Source: Methylobacterium sp. E-045
Lineage (GTDB): Bacteria; Pseudomonadota; Alphaproteobacteria; Rhizobiales; Beijerinckiaceae
Length of the DNA stretch: 64,000 nucleotides
Direction: 5' to 3'
NCBI RefSeq assembly: GCF_022829685.1
Contig: NZ_JAKSYE010000094.1
Coordinates: 90,309-154,308 of the forward strand
Part shown: positions 44,147 to 53,145 of the stretch, piece by piece
Numbering within the stretch: the stretch's first letter is position 1
Layout of the letters: each line of letters starts with the position of its first letter
Notes under the pieces: generated by a model
What the model saw: only the letters and a program-made list of their open reading frames with translations
Databases searched by the model: none
Told to the model about the DNA's origin: nothing
Position numbers and translations under genes: made by a program

Positions 44147-44485
44147 ATGAATAACGAGCGGTCGGCACATGCTCCCTTCGAGGTTTCGGAGGGGCTTCGC
44201 GAGATCGGGCAGGCCATCAGGGCCGCGCGACTGCGTCGTCGTCAGCCTGCATCCGATCTCGCGTCCCGCGTGGGGGTCTCCCTCCCGACATTGCGCAAAC
44301 TCGAGAGAGGCGATCCCACGGTTTCGCTCGGCGTCTTCGCCAGGGCCGTCTGGACTCTGGGCCTGTTCCCGGCCGTCCGGCGCGCGGTCAGTCCCGAGAA
44401 CGATCACCTGGCCGCTTCCATCGAAGCCAGCCGCCTGCCCAGCCGCGCGCGTCGCCCGCGCGACGTGAACCTCGATGACCTCTGA
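44147..44485 (+). CDS. hipB: HipB-like XRE-family antitoxin
   Basis: A 112-residue protein with a helix-turn-helix at about 18-72 (IGQAIRAARLRRRQPASDLA, then VGVSLPTLRKLERGDPTVSL). The C-terminal 35 residues are basic and probably form the HipA-contacting or DNA-flanking arm. It overlaps hipA by 11 bases, the usual order antitoxin then kinase. It should repress the operon and neutralise HipA. The ATG at 44147 lies directly after the palindrome at 44110-44137. Confidence 0.82.
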   Translation: MNNERSAHAPFEVSEGLREIGQAIRAARLRRRQPASDLASRVGVSLPTLRKLERGDPTVSLGVFARAVWTLGLFPAVRRAVSPENDHLAASIEASRLPSRARRPRDVNLDDL

Positions 44486-45689
44486 CGTCTACGTCCATGT
44501 CCGCCGCGAGGACGGCACCACGGATCTCGTCGGCCGCTACCGGCTCGTCACGCCGGCGGCCGGTCGGTCCTACGGCGAGTTCGCCTATGTCGGGTCCTGG
44601 CTGAGGAACGGTCATGGCCGGGCTTTCGCCCTGGACCCGGAACACCTGCCGCTTCGGCCGGGGCCGTTCACGAGCACCGGCCGTGGCCGACTTCCGGGCG
44701 TCCTGGCGGATGCCACCCCGGACCGTTGGGGTCGACGGCTCGTCGAGCATCGTCGGCCTCACGACTCTCCCCCGATGATGCCGTCCGACTGGTTGCTCGC
44801 CGCCGGAGACGAGCGCGTCGGCTGCCTCGCCTTCTCCGAAACCCCGGCTCCCCCGTCACCGCGTCCGGGCTACGCGGCTGAGGCCGACCTCGACGGCATC
44901 GCGGACGGGTTCGCGCGTCTGGAGCGAGGCGAGGCGGTCGAAGGGCTGGCGGCCCGCCTCTGGACGGCGGGGATGAGCATGGGCGGTGCCCGACCGAAAG
45001 CCGTCATCACGTACGAGGGCGCCCTATGGATCGCCAAGTTCCAGAGGCGCGACGACACCTACGACCAATGCGGTGCCGAGCACGCGACGATGCGTCTGGC
45101 CTCCCGTTGCGGGATCGACGCCGCCGAAACCCGGGTTCTCGCCGTCGGCCCCCGCAAGGTCGTCCTGGTGAAGCGCTTCGACCGCGATGCGGTCTCCTGC
45201 CACCCGACATGCCACTACATGAGCGGATTGACCGCCCTCGGATTGGAGGAAACCTCCGATTCCGGTTCCTACCCCGACCTCGCCCTGTTCCTCCTCCGAC
45301 ACGGGGCGCGGCACGTGTCCGACCGCCATGAACTGTTCCGCCGCATGGTGTTCAACGTTCTGTGCGGCAACCGGGACGATCACCTCAAGAACCACGCCTT
45401 CCTCCGATGCGGCCACGCGTGGCGGCTGTCCCCGGCCTTCGACGTGGTCCCTCAGCCGGACATGGATCCCCAGCAAGCCATCGGCGTCGGTCGATCCGGG
45501 AGCTACCCGACGACCGGCAATTGCCTGACCCGGGTCGAGGATTTCGATCTCTCGCGGGACGACGCCCGAGACGTCGTCGCGACCCTCGCTTCCCGCATGC
45601 GCTCCTGGCGTGCCGACTTTGCTGCCGACGGCGTCGACGATGCGACGGTCAGGCGGCTCGCACGCGCCTTCTCGAAAGACCTCGACTGA
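44475..45689 (+). CDS. hipA: HipA-like serine/threonine kinase toxin
   Basis: A 404-residue HipA-family kinase. An N-terminal HipA_N domain (about 1-100), the glycine-rich/autophosphorylation loop MSMGGARPK at 167-175 (Ser168 is the candidate auto-phosphorylated residue), the catalytic NRDDHLKNH at 299-307, and the metal-binding Asp in SPAFDVVP. All the expected kinase residues are present, so it is likely active. HipA of E. coli phosphorylates GltX and triggers persistence; targets differ among homologues. A GltX gene lies elsewhere in this window (30784-32130) but is not linked. Confidence 0.87.
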   Translation: MTSDVYVHVRREDGTTDLVGRYRLVTPAAGRSYGEFAYVGSWLRNGHGRAFALDPEHLPLRPGPFTSTGRGRLPGVLADATPDRWGRRLVEHRRPHDSPPMMPSDWLLAAGDERVGCLAFSETPAPPSPRPGYAAEADLDGIADGFARLERGEAVEGLAARLWTAGMSMGGARPKAVITYEGALWIAKFQRRDDTYDQCGAEHATMRLASRCGIDAAETRVLAVGPRKVVLVKRFDRDAVSCHPTCHYMSGLTALGLEETSDSGSYPDLALFLLRHGARHVSDRHELFRRMVFNVLCGNRDDHLKNHAFLRCGHAWRLSPAFDVVPQPDMDPQQAIGVGRSGSYPTTGNCLTRVEDFDLSRDDARDVVATLASRMRSWRADFAADGVDDATVRRLARAFSKDLD

Positions 45690-45774
45690 CCTCCCGCGCG
45701 GCGTGATGGAAGGCGATCTCGTCGAGGTACGGCATGAGGTCCGGCCTCATCCCCCATCCCTGCGATCCGCCTCC

Positions 45775-48237
45775 TCAGCGACAGGGCCGGCCCGGATGGC
45801 AGTGCGGGTTCCCACCCGATGGCGGAGCCTGCCTCTGCTGGCGCTGAGCCGCCTGCTGTTGCTGCTGTTGCTGCATCATCTGCTGCCGCTGGGCGGCCTG
45901 GTGCTGCTGGTGCTGGGCCTGCATCTGTTGGCGCTGCTGCATCTGTTGTTGCGCCTGCATCTGCTGACGCTGCGCCTGTTGCTGCTGCTCCATCTGCATG
46001 CGCTGCTGCTGGCGGTTCTCCTGGATCTGCTGCCGCTGCATCATCTGCTGCTGCTGGGCCTGGCCCTGCTGGCGCCGGGCGGCCTGCTGCTGCTCCATCT
46101 GCATCCGTTGTTGCTGGCGGGCCTCCTGGATCTGAAGCCTCTGCTGCTGGCGTTGCAGGGCATCGGAATCCGGGCCGCGCCGCGGCGGCTGGCCGGGCGC
46201 TTCGCGCTGGGAGTTAGCCGGCCACCGTCCGGCACGCTCGGGGCCGCTCGGCTCGACGCCCGGCCGGGCCACCCGATCACGGCCCGGACGACCCTCGCGG
46301 GCGCGGTCGTCTCGCGACCGGTCGAGGGCGGGCCGCAGGTCCGGTCGTTCGGTTCCGGCAGCACGGGCGGCGTCCCGGCGCTCGATCCGCTCCCGGCGCA
46401 AGGCCGCGCGGTCGGCGGGATCGGCGTTGCTGCGGCCGGCTCCGGGGCCGGCCGGGATGGCCGCGTCGCGGCGGTCGATGCCGGCCTTCCAGTCGGGGCC
46501 GGTCCTGCCGTCCCCCGCGCGGACGCGGTCGGGCGGTCCGCCGACGTTACCGGCGGGGCGCCTGTTCGCCACCGGCCTCGGCTCGGGCAACGCCTTCGCG
46601 TCCGGCCGTCCGGCGCGCGAATCGGGGGCGGTTACCGCAGGGAGCGGCCGGTCGCGGCGGGGTCCGTCTGCGCTGGGGCCGGCATCGTGACGGCCGGGGC
46701 GGTGCGACAGGGACGGCGGCAGCGCCACCCGGGCGGCGAGAGCCGCCGCCCCGAGACCGGCGGCACCGCCGACGAGGGCCGCCGCCGAAGGTCCGCGCGG
46801 CCGCTCGATGACGCGCCGGTTGATCTCGTTGATCACCACGGTGTTGTGGATGTTCCGGTAGATGACGTTGTCCGGCGGCGCGACGATGTAGGCGGGCGCG
46901 ATCACATAGGCCGGAACGGGCGCGAAGAGCGGGACGGGGAGCGCGAACAGCTCGTCCTCGGGCGGCGGCGGCGCGATGTCGACGATATAGGCCGGGCGGG
47001 GCGCCAGCACGCCGGGCGGCGGCGGGGGCAGGGCATAGTCCGGGTCGTCGAAGGCGATGACCTGACGGTCGACATAGGCCTCTTCCTCCGGCGGCGGCGG
47101 GGGTAGGTCGAAGGAGAGGGCGGTGAAGGCTTCGGGGGGCCTCGGCGGGGCGGAGAGGCGGGCGAGGCGCCGGCGTGCATCCGCCGCGTGCGGTCCGCGC
47201 GGGTAGCGCGAGAGGTAGGACCAGTAGGCGTCCTGCGTGCCCGCCGACAAGGCGCGGCGCCAGGTCAGCGCCTCGCGGCGCGCGGCGACGATGGCGCGCA
47301 CGCGCTTGGCCATCGGGTCGTCGGGATAGGCCCCGAGGAAATCCTGGTAGCCCTGCAGCGTGTCGCGCTCGACGGCGACCGAATAGGCGTCCCGCGCGCC
47401 GATGTCGCGCAAGGGGCGGTCGCGCAGGGCCGCGATCTGCTCGGCCTGCGCCGGGACGGGCGCGTCGGCATTGCGCTCGAAGAACACGAACGGCACCTCG
47501 ATCTTGGCATCGTCCCAGGGCATGGCCGCGCCCCGGGTGGTCTCGTTCACCCGCAGGCGCACCCGGTCGAAGAGGGCCGCCGGCTGCAGGCCGCCCTCGC
47601 GGATCATCTCCACCAGGGCCTGCGCATAGGCGCCATAGGCCCCCGTCTCGGGCTGCGCCACGGTGCCGGGCGCCGCGTTGTAGGCGATGAGGCTGCCGGG
47701 CTCGGCCTCCACCAGGGCGAGGCCGCCGGCCAGCGGCTCCCCGGTCTTCACGAACGGGTTGGCGCGGGCCGCGTCGAGCACGACGAACCGGGCCTTCAGG
47801 GGAACGGTGGCGAGGCGCTTGATGTAGTCCGAGACCCGCAGGGCCGCGACCGGAACGTCGACGGCGGTGGCGATGCGGGCATCCACCGGGGCGAAGAAGG
47901 TCTCGCCCTCGAGCTGCAACCCGTACCCGGCGAGGTAGACGAAGGCCACCGTGTCCGGCCCGGAGGCCGCCGCCTTGTCGAGGAAGTCGCGCAGGGCCTT
48001 GCGCAGGGCGTCCTCGTCGAGGTCGCGCGCACCCACGACGTCGAACCCTGCCGCCTGCAGCGTCTGCGCGATCAGGCCGGCATCGTTGGCGGCGGTGGCG
48101 ACGGGCGCCCCCTCATAGGCGCCGTTGCCGACAACGAGGGCGATGCGCTTCTCGGCCTGTTGTGCCTTTGCCGGCACGCAGATCAGCAGGGCGGAGAACA
48201 GGGCCGCGAAGACGGCGACATAGCGGGACAGGACCAT
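45775..48237 (-). CDS. Secreted caspase-fold (peptidase C14-like) protein with both catalytic residues replaced and a Gln-rich tail
   Basis: An 820-residue protein. Signal peptide 1-26 (AALFSALLICVPAKAQ). Residues 30-260 are a caspase p20-like domain: RIALVVGNGAYEGAPVATAA, then VAFVYLAGYGLQLEG where the catalytic His of the usual YAGHG is Tyr105, and FVVLDAARANPF where the catalytic Cys of LDACR is Ala157. It cannot be a cysteine protease of the normal type. The middle (about 370-520) has proline-rich clusters (LPPPPPEEE) and a single VVINEINRRVIERP stretch. Residues about 690-805 are made of Q/M/R repeats. Start chosen at 48237 (GGAGGT upstream). Possibly a periplasmic scaffold or binding protein. 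Confidence 0.85.
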   Translation of the reverse strand: MVLSRYVAVFAALFSALLICVPAKAQQAEKRIALVVGNGAYEGAPVATAANDAGLIAQTLQAAGFDVVGARDLDEDALRKALRDFLDKAAASGPDTVAFVYLAGYGLQLEGETFFAPVDARIATAVDVPVAALRVSDYIKRLATVPLKARFVVLDAARANPFVKTGEPLAGGLALVEAEPGSLIAYNAAPGTVAQPETGAYGAYAQALVEMIREGGLQPAALFDRVRLRVNETTRGAAMPWDDAKIEVPFVFFERNADAPVPAQAEQIAALRDRPLRDIGARDAYSVAVERDTLQGYQDFLGAYPDDPMAKRVRAIVAARREALTWRRALSAGTQDAYWSYLSRYPRGPHAADARRRLARLSAPPRPPEAFTALSFDLPPPPPEEEAYVDRQVIAFDDPDYALPPPPPGVLAPRPAYIVDIAPPPPEDELFALPVPLFAPVPAYVIAPAYIVAPPDNVIYRNIHNTVVINEINRRVIERPRGPSAAALVGGAAGLGAAALAARVALPPSLSHRPGRHDAGPSADGPRRDRPLPAVTAPDSRAGRPDAKALPEPRPVANRRPAGNVGGPPDRVRAGDGRTGPDWKAGIDRRDAAIPAGPGAGRSNADPADRAALRRERIERRDAARAAGTERPDLRPALDRSRDDRAREGRPGRDRVARPGVEPSGPERAGRWPANSQREAPGQPPRRGPDSDALQRQQQRLQIQEARQQQRMQMEQQQAARRQQGQAQQQQMMQRQQIQENRQQQRMQMEQQQQAQRQQMQAQQQMQQRQQMQAQHQQHQAAQRQQMMQQQQQQQAAQRQQRQAPPSGGNPHCHPGRPCR

Positions 48238-48404
48238 CGCCGGGAACCTCCGTCGCCGCAGGCAGCGGCGACCGCCAATCCTACGGGGCATCGCGGACGA
48301 CCTGAACGCGATCGGGCGCACCATCGGGGAGAATTCCGCGATCGTCCAGGGCGGCCCGGAATCAGCCTTACCAAATCCTCGATCCGACCGCGCCCGGCGG
48401 CCGC

Positions 48405-48620
48405 CTATTGCTTGGCGCGGTTGATCAGCGCCTGGAGCGCCCGCGCCACGGGTTCGGTGACGTTCTTGCGGTACTTCTTATGGACGAGCTGGCCGTTGTG
48501 ATAGATGTCGTGCTCCACATAGAGCCGCTCGCCGTCCCACCGCACCACGTTGTCGGTCTCGGAGGTCTCCGTCACCCCGAGGTCGTCGCGCAGGGTGATG
48601 TTGCTGGGCTGTGTCAACAT
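48405..48620 (-). CDS. Conserved-looking small hypothetical protein (71 aa)
   Basis: The ATG at 48620 has AAAGGA about eight bases upstream. The 71-residue protein MLTQPSNITLRDDLG... has a beta-rich middle (VVRWDGERLYVEHDIYHNG) and a basic helical end (EPVARALQALINRAKQ). No signal peptide or known family. It lies upstream of the caspase-fold gene on the same strand (167-base gap) and downstream of the HhH gene. Confidence 0.6.
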   Translation of the reverse strand: MLTQPSNITLRDDLGVTETSETDNVVRWDGERLYVEHDIYHNGQLVHKKYRKNVTEPVARALQALINRAKQ

Positions 48621-48879
48621 ATCGGATCCTTTCAAGCGTTTCTGGCGCGATGGACGTGGGCGGGGTCCGCGTCCCGCGAGGCGGGCCATGCGGAACGGGT
48701 CCGCGTCATGCCGGCGAACCGGGATATCCCTCGCCCGGCCGTGGTGGCACGCATCTCACCCATCCGGCCCCAGCGCCCCGTTGTCCCTTCGGTGGATCGC
48801 ATGGCGGTCGCCCACGATCCTCTCGCCGATCTTACGAAGCGGCGGCGCACGATGCCAGCACGAAGCCGGTCTCCATCGC

Positions 48880-49524
48880 TCAACGCACGGTCACTTGGTT
48901 CTTGATCCGCTCGTAGGTCGACCGGCTCAGGACGCGTTTCGACAGGAGCTGATCCACCGAGGCATAGGGCCGGCGCTGGGCGATGGCGCGGCCGATCATG
49001 CCGCCCCCCTTGAGGCCGTTGAGCTCCGCCACCGAGGCGGTGTTGAGATCCACCACGGAGACCGCCGCCGGCCCGGCATTGTCGCTGGCCTGCTGCGTCT
49101 CGGACGGGAGCGTGGTCAGGGGAGGGCTCTCGGCCAGGGGCGCCACGGGGCCGCCATAGGGGAGGGGGGCCGGGTTCGGCGTCGAACTCGCTCCCTCCGG
49201 CGGCGTGGGCAGTGTCTGTCTCGGCAGCGGACGGATCGGAGACGGCGGCAGGACGGCTTGCGGGGCCGCGGGCACGGGAGCAGCGGGCGCGGGGACAGCG
49301 GGCTGGGGCGCGGCGGGCTGCGGAGCGGAAGGCGCCGGCTCCGCGCGACGCTCGGGCGGCGCGGGCGCGGGTGGCTGGGGAGTGGCCTTGGTCGGCTCGG
49401 TGCGTTGCACGGGCGGCGCCTGATCGTCACCGCCCTGCGGCCAGAAGGCCTGGACTAGGCCCGCCAGCGCCGCCGCGACGACGAAGAGCACGACCACCCG
49501 TAGAAGAGTCGAACCGCTGAGCAT
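48880..49524 (-). CDS. Membrane-anchored helix-hairpin-helix protein (ComEA-like)
   Basis: A 214-residue protein with an N-terminal membrane helix (about 6-27; LRVVVLFVVAAALAGLVQAF), a 110-residue Pro/Ala-rich linker and a C-terminal HhH domain (VDLNTASVAELNGLKGGGMI, then IAQRRPYASVDQLLSKRVLS). The HhH part resembles ComEA and binds DNA in competence systems; here the linker would place it in the periplasm. A DNA-binding role is inferred. The ATG at 49524 follows GAGGCGGG. Confidence 0.78.
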   Translation of the reverse strand: MLSGSTLLRVVVLFVVAAALAGLVQAFWPQGGDDQAPPVQRTEPTKATPQPPAPAPPERRAEPAPSAPQPAAPQPAVPAPAAPVPAAPQAVLPPSPIRPLPRQTLPTPPEGASSTPNPAPLPYGGPVAPLAESPPLTTLPSETQQASDNAGPAAVSVVDLNTASVAELNGLKGGGMIGRAIAQRRPYASVDQLLSKRVLSRSTYERIKNQVTVR

Positions 49525-49743
49525 CCAACCCGCCTCACGCGCGCACGTCAGGTTAAAGTCTAACATGGCATAGAAAGCAAAGTCTTGCCGTCATGCCCGA
49601 TGTCCTCAGGCATCTGCGCGGGGAAACGTGCTGGTTGAAACCGCCCGTCGCATGAGGCTGCGGCGGGAACGCCGCCGGGAAAGCCCATCCTGCACCCTAC
49701 GACGCATCGACGGACGGGGCCCGTCCCGGCATGGTCCGCCGCG

Positions 49744-51609
49744 ATGTCCGCCACCTCCTTCGCCCCTTCGCTGAACCGGTTCGTCGTCGAGCGCGTGGGC
49801 GCTCTGCGCTACCTGCCGGCGCTCTTCCGCCTCGTTCATGCCGCCAGCCCCCGCCTGCTGATGGCGAGCCTCGCCCTGCGCCTCGTCCGGGCGAGCCTGC
49901 CGGTGCTGATGCTCTATCTCGGCAAGCTCATCCTCGACGCCATCGTCGCGGAGCATGCCCGGCCCCATCCGGCCGGAACCGGCCTCGCCGGCTGGATGGC
50001 GGACCCCGCCCTCAGCCGTCTCGCCGGCCTCGTCGCCCTCGAGCTCGGCCTCGCCATCCTGTCCGATCTGCTCGGGCGGCTGAGCACCCTCACCGACGGG
50101 CTGGTCGCCGATCTCTACGCCAATGCCGCCACCCTGCGGCTGATGCGCCATGCCGCCGCCCTCGACCTCGAACAGTTCGAGGACAGCGCCCAGCAGGACC
50201 GGCTGGAACGCGCCCGCCGGCAGGTGACGGGGCGCTCCAACCTGCTGTTCCAGCTCTTCGGGCAGGGGCAGGATCTCATCACGCTCGTCGCCTTCGGCAT
50301 CGGTCTGGCCGCCTACGCCCCCTGGCTGATCCTGCTGCTCGCCGGCTCCCTCGTCCCGGCCTTCCTGAACGAGCTCTACTTCAACCGGCAGGGCTATCGC
50401 CTCGCCTGGACCCGCACCCCCGAGCGGCGCCAGATCGACTATCTGCGCTATCTCGGCGCCAGCGTGGAATCGGCCAAGGAGGTCAAGCTCTTCGGCCTCA
50501 ACGCCTATATCGCCGAGCGCTACCGGATCGTGGCCGCCAAGCTCCTGGCCGACAACCGGGCGCTGGCCATCCGCCGGGCCGGCTGGGGGGGCCTCTTCGC
50601 GGCTCTGGGTACGCTGGCCTATTACGCGGCCTATGCCACCATCGTCTGGCGCACGGTGGCGGGCGCCTTCTCCATCGGCGATCTCACCTTCCTCGCCGGC
50701 TCCTTCCAGCGCCTGCGCGGACTGATCGAGGGCCTGCTGCTGGGCTTCTCGCAGATCTCCTCGCAGGCCCAGTATCTCGAAGACCTGTTCTCGTTCTTCG
50801 AGGTGGTGCCGCTGATCCGCTCGCCGGAGCACCCGGTGCCGTTCCTGCAGCCGATCACCCACGGCATCGTCTTCGAGGAGGTCGGGTTCCGCTATCCCGG
50901 CACCGAGTCCTGGGCGGTCCGGTCCTTGAGCTTTCATCTGGCCGCCGGGGAGGTGCTGGCCCTGGTCGGCGAGAACGGGGCCGGCAAGACCACCATCGTC
51001 AAGCTCCTGACCCGCCTCTACGACCCCACCGAGGGCCGCGTGCTGCTCGATGGCCGACCGCTCTCAGACTACGACCTCGACGACCTGCGCGCCCGCATCG
51101 GCGTCATCTTCCAGGATTTCGTGCGCTTCGACTTCACCGCGTCCGAGAACGTCGCCGTCGGGCGCATCGACGAGCGGGACGATGCCGCCCGCATTGCCCG
51201 CGCCGCCGGGCGCAGCCTCGCCGACGGCGTCATCGGACGCCTGCCGCTGGGCTACGACCAGCCGCTTGGCAAGCGCTTCGCCGAGGGCGTCGATCTCTCC
51301 GGCGGCGAGTGGCAGAAGATCGCCCTCAGCCGGGCCTATATGCGCGAGGCCGAGATCCTGATCCTCGACGAGCCCACCGCCGCCCTCGACGCCCGCGCCG
51401 AGTTTGAGGTGTTCCAGCGTTTCCGAGATCTCAGCCGGGGGCGCAGCTGCGTGCTGATCTCGCACCGTTTCTCCACCGTGCGCATGGCCGACCGCATCCT
51501 CGTCCTCTACGGGGGCAAGGTCATCGAGGCCGGAACCCACGAGGAGCTCCAGGCGAGGGGTGGGCGCTACGCGGAATTGTTCGAATTGCAGGCCGCCGGC
51601 TATCGCTGA
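49744..51609 (+). CDS. ABC transporter, fused permease and ATPase (exporter type)
   Basis: A 621-residue half-transporter with an N-terminal membrane domain (about six helices, 35-345) and C-terminal nucleotide-binding domain: Walker A GENGAGKTT from 409, signature LSGGE at 518-522, Walker B ILILDEP at 538-544. It resembles lipid/multidrug-type ABC exporters and would work as a homodimer. The loop KEVKLFGLNAYIAERY is a typical coupling helix. The substrate is unknown. The gene is alone, upstream of the formaldehyde genes but separated by 203 bases. Confidence 0.9.
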   Translation: MSATSFAPSLNRFVVERVGALRYLPALFRLVHAASPRLLMASLALRLVRASLPVLMLYLGKLILDAIVAEHARPHPAGTGLAGWMADPALSRLAGLVALELGLAILSDLLGRLSTLTDGLVADLYANAATLRLMRHAAALDLEQFEDSAQQDRLERARRQVTGRSNLLFQLFGQGQDLITLVAFGIGLAAYAPWLILLLAGSLVPAFLNELYFNRQGYRLAWTRTPERRQIDYLRYLGASVESAKEVKLFGLNAYIAERYRIVAAKLLADNRALAIRRAGWGGLFAALGTLAYYAAYATIVWRTVAGAFSIGDLTFLAGSFQRLRGLIEGLLLGFSQISSQAQYLEDLFSFFEVVPLIRSPEHPVPFLQPITHGIVFEEVGFRYPGTESWAVRSLSFHLAAGEVLALVGENGAGKTTIVKLLTRLYDPTEGRVLLDGRPLSDYDLDDLRARIGVIFQDFVRFDFTASENVAVGRIDERDDAARIARAAGRSLADGVIGRLPLGYDQPLGKRFAEGVDLSGGEWQKIALSRAYMREAEILILDEPTAALDARAEFEVFQRFRDLSRGRSCVLISHRFSTVRMADRILVLYGGKVIEAGTHEELQARGGRYAELFELQAAGYR

Positions 51610-51812
51610 GGCGCCGACGGGTATGCTTCCGCGACAACACAGGGGTGAAGCGACCTCCCGCGCGGCCCGAGGGCGTTGCATCTCGTCTCCAGAACCATCA
51701 TTGCACGAACCAGATTTTCGGGCCGTTCGGCTTGCCCTCCCCTGGATGAGGCAAAGCCGAAGAGTCGGCAGTTCGACACCGTCCGTGATCGTCCAGACAT
51801 GAGAATAGTAAC

Positions 51813-52949
51813 ATGAAGACGCGCGCTGCGGTCGCGTGGGAGGCCAAGAAGCCCCTCACCATCGAGACCATCGACATCGAAGGCCCCAAGGCCGGTGAGG
51901 TTCTCATCGAGTTGATGGCCACCGGCATCTGCCACACCGATGCCTACACCCTGTCGGGCCTCGATTCCGAGGGCAAGTTCCCGGCGATCCTCGGGCACGA
52001 GGGCGCGGGCATCGTCCGCGAACTCGGCGCAGGGGTCACGGACCTGAAGGTCGGCGACCACGTCATCCCGCTCTACACCCCGGAATGCCGCAGCTGTAAG
52101 TCCTGCCTGTCGCAGCGCACGAACCTCTGCACCGCGATCCGCTCGACGCAAGGTCAGGGCGTGATGCCCGACGGCACCTCGCGCTTCTCCTGCGTCTCCA
52201 CCGGCGGCAGCCCGAGCGGGTCGAACACCCTGTTCCACTACATGGGCTGCTCGACCTTCTCGAACTTCACGGTCCTGCCGGCGATCGCGCTGGCGAAGAT
52301 CCGCGAAGACGCCCCCTTCGACAAGATCTGCTACATCGGCTGCGGCGTCACCACCGGCATCGGCGCGGTGATCTACACCGCCAAGGTCTGGCCCGGCGCC
52401 AACGTCGTGGTGTTCGGCCTCGGCGGCATCGGCCTCAACGTGCTTCAGGCCGCCCGGATGGTGGGTGCCGACAAGATCATCGGCGTCGACATCAACCCGG
52501 ACAAGCAGGAGATGGCCCGCAAGTTCGGCATGACCCACTTCATCAACCCCAGGGAAGTCGGCAACGATCACGTGGTCTCGGCGATCCTCGACGTCACGGG
52601 CGGCGGCGCGGACTTCTCGTTCGACTGCACCGGCAACGTCCACGTGATGCGCCAGGCGCTGGAATGCTGCCATCGCGGCTGGGGCGAGTCCATCGTCATC
52701 GGCGTCGCCGAGGCCGGCAAGGAGATCTCCACCCGTCCGTTCCAGCTCGTCACCGGCCGCGTCTGGAAGGGCTCGGCCTTCGGCGGAGCGCGGGGCCGCA
52801 CCGACGTGCCGAAGATCGTCGACTGGTACATGGAGGGCAAGATCAACATCGACGACCTGATCACCCACACCATGCCGCTCGAAGACATCAACCACGGCTT
52901 CGACCTCATGCACGAGGGCAAGTCGATCCGGTCGGTGGTGGTTTACTGA
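51813..52949 (+). CDS. S-(hydroxymethyl)glutathione dehydrogenase (class III alcohol dehydrogenase)
   Basis: A 378-residue zinc-dependent NAD enzyme that oxidises S-hydroxymethylglutathione, the spontaneous glutathione adduct of formaldehyde; it also reduces S-nitrosoglutathione. Catalytic zinc ligands include Cys40 and His62 (GHEGAGIV), the structural zinc ligands are Cys92, Cys95, Cys98 and Cys106 (ECRSCKSC), and [15 protein letters not shown] contains the arginine typical of the glutathione-using class. The Rossmann motif is [11 protein letters not shown]. It is complete (378 aa, family about 370). fghA follows after a palindromic repeat, so the two form the glutathione-dependent formaldehyde pathway. 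Gene names vary (flhA, frmA, adhC, adhI). Confidence 0.95.
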   Translation: MKTRAAVAWEAKKPLTIETIDIEGPKAGEVLIELMATGICHTDAYTLSGLDSEGKFPAILGHEGAGIVRELGAGVTDLKVGDHVIPLYTPECRSCKSCLSQRTNLCTAIRSTQGQGVMPDGTSRFSCVSTGGSPSGSNTLFHYMGCSTFSNFTVLPAIALAKIREDAPFDKICYIGCGVTTGIGAVIYTAKVWPGANVVVFGLGGIGLNVLQAARMVGADKIIGVDINPDKQEMARKFGMTHFINPREVGNDHVVSAILDVTGGGADFSFDCTGNVHVMRQALECCHRGWGESIVIGVAEAGKEISTRPFQLVTGRVWKGSAFGGARGRTDVPKIVDWYMEGKINIDDLITHTMPLEDINHGFDLMHEGKSIRSVVVY

Positions 52950-52973
52950 TCCCATCCAGACGAAACGCCTCGA

Positions 52974-53103
52974 CCCTCCCCCCTCTGCGGGGGAGGGTGC
53001 CTGCGGAGCAGGCGGGAGAGGGGACGACCTCTCCGGACAGGGCGCTCCCCTCTCCCGACCCTCGCTGACGCGAGGCCCACCCTCCCCCGCAGAGGGGGGA
53101 GGG
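52974..53103. repeat. Nested inverted-repeat element between formaldehyde genes
   Basis: A perfect 26-base inverted pair (52974-52999 and 53078-53103) encloses a perfect 12-base pair (53013-53024 and 53046-53057; CGGGAGAGGGGA) and smaller hairpins GCCTGC-GGA-like (52999-53013) and CCTCGC-TGAC-GCGAGG (53060-53075). The whole 130-base unit can fold into a long branched structure and shares the GGGAGAGG core of the other palindromes. Confidence 0.85.
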
Positions 53104-53145
53104 AGGAGCCCGTACCGACCATCGCCCCCATCAGGAGATCACCGC

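Noticed and set aside
44147..48237. hipBA plus caspase-fold gene as a phage-defence island
   Set aside because: The genes are convergent, the caspase-like protein is secreted and lacks its catalytic residues, and no other defence gene is near.
46680..48237. Active metacaspase call for the caspase-fold protein
   Set aside because: Tyr and Ala stand in place of the catalytic His and Cys.
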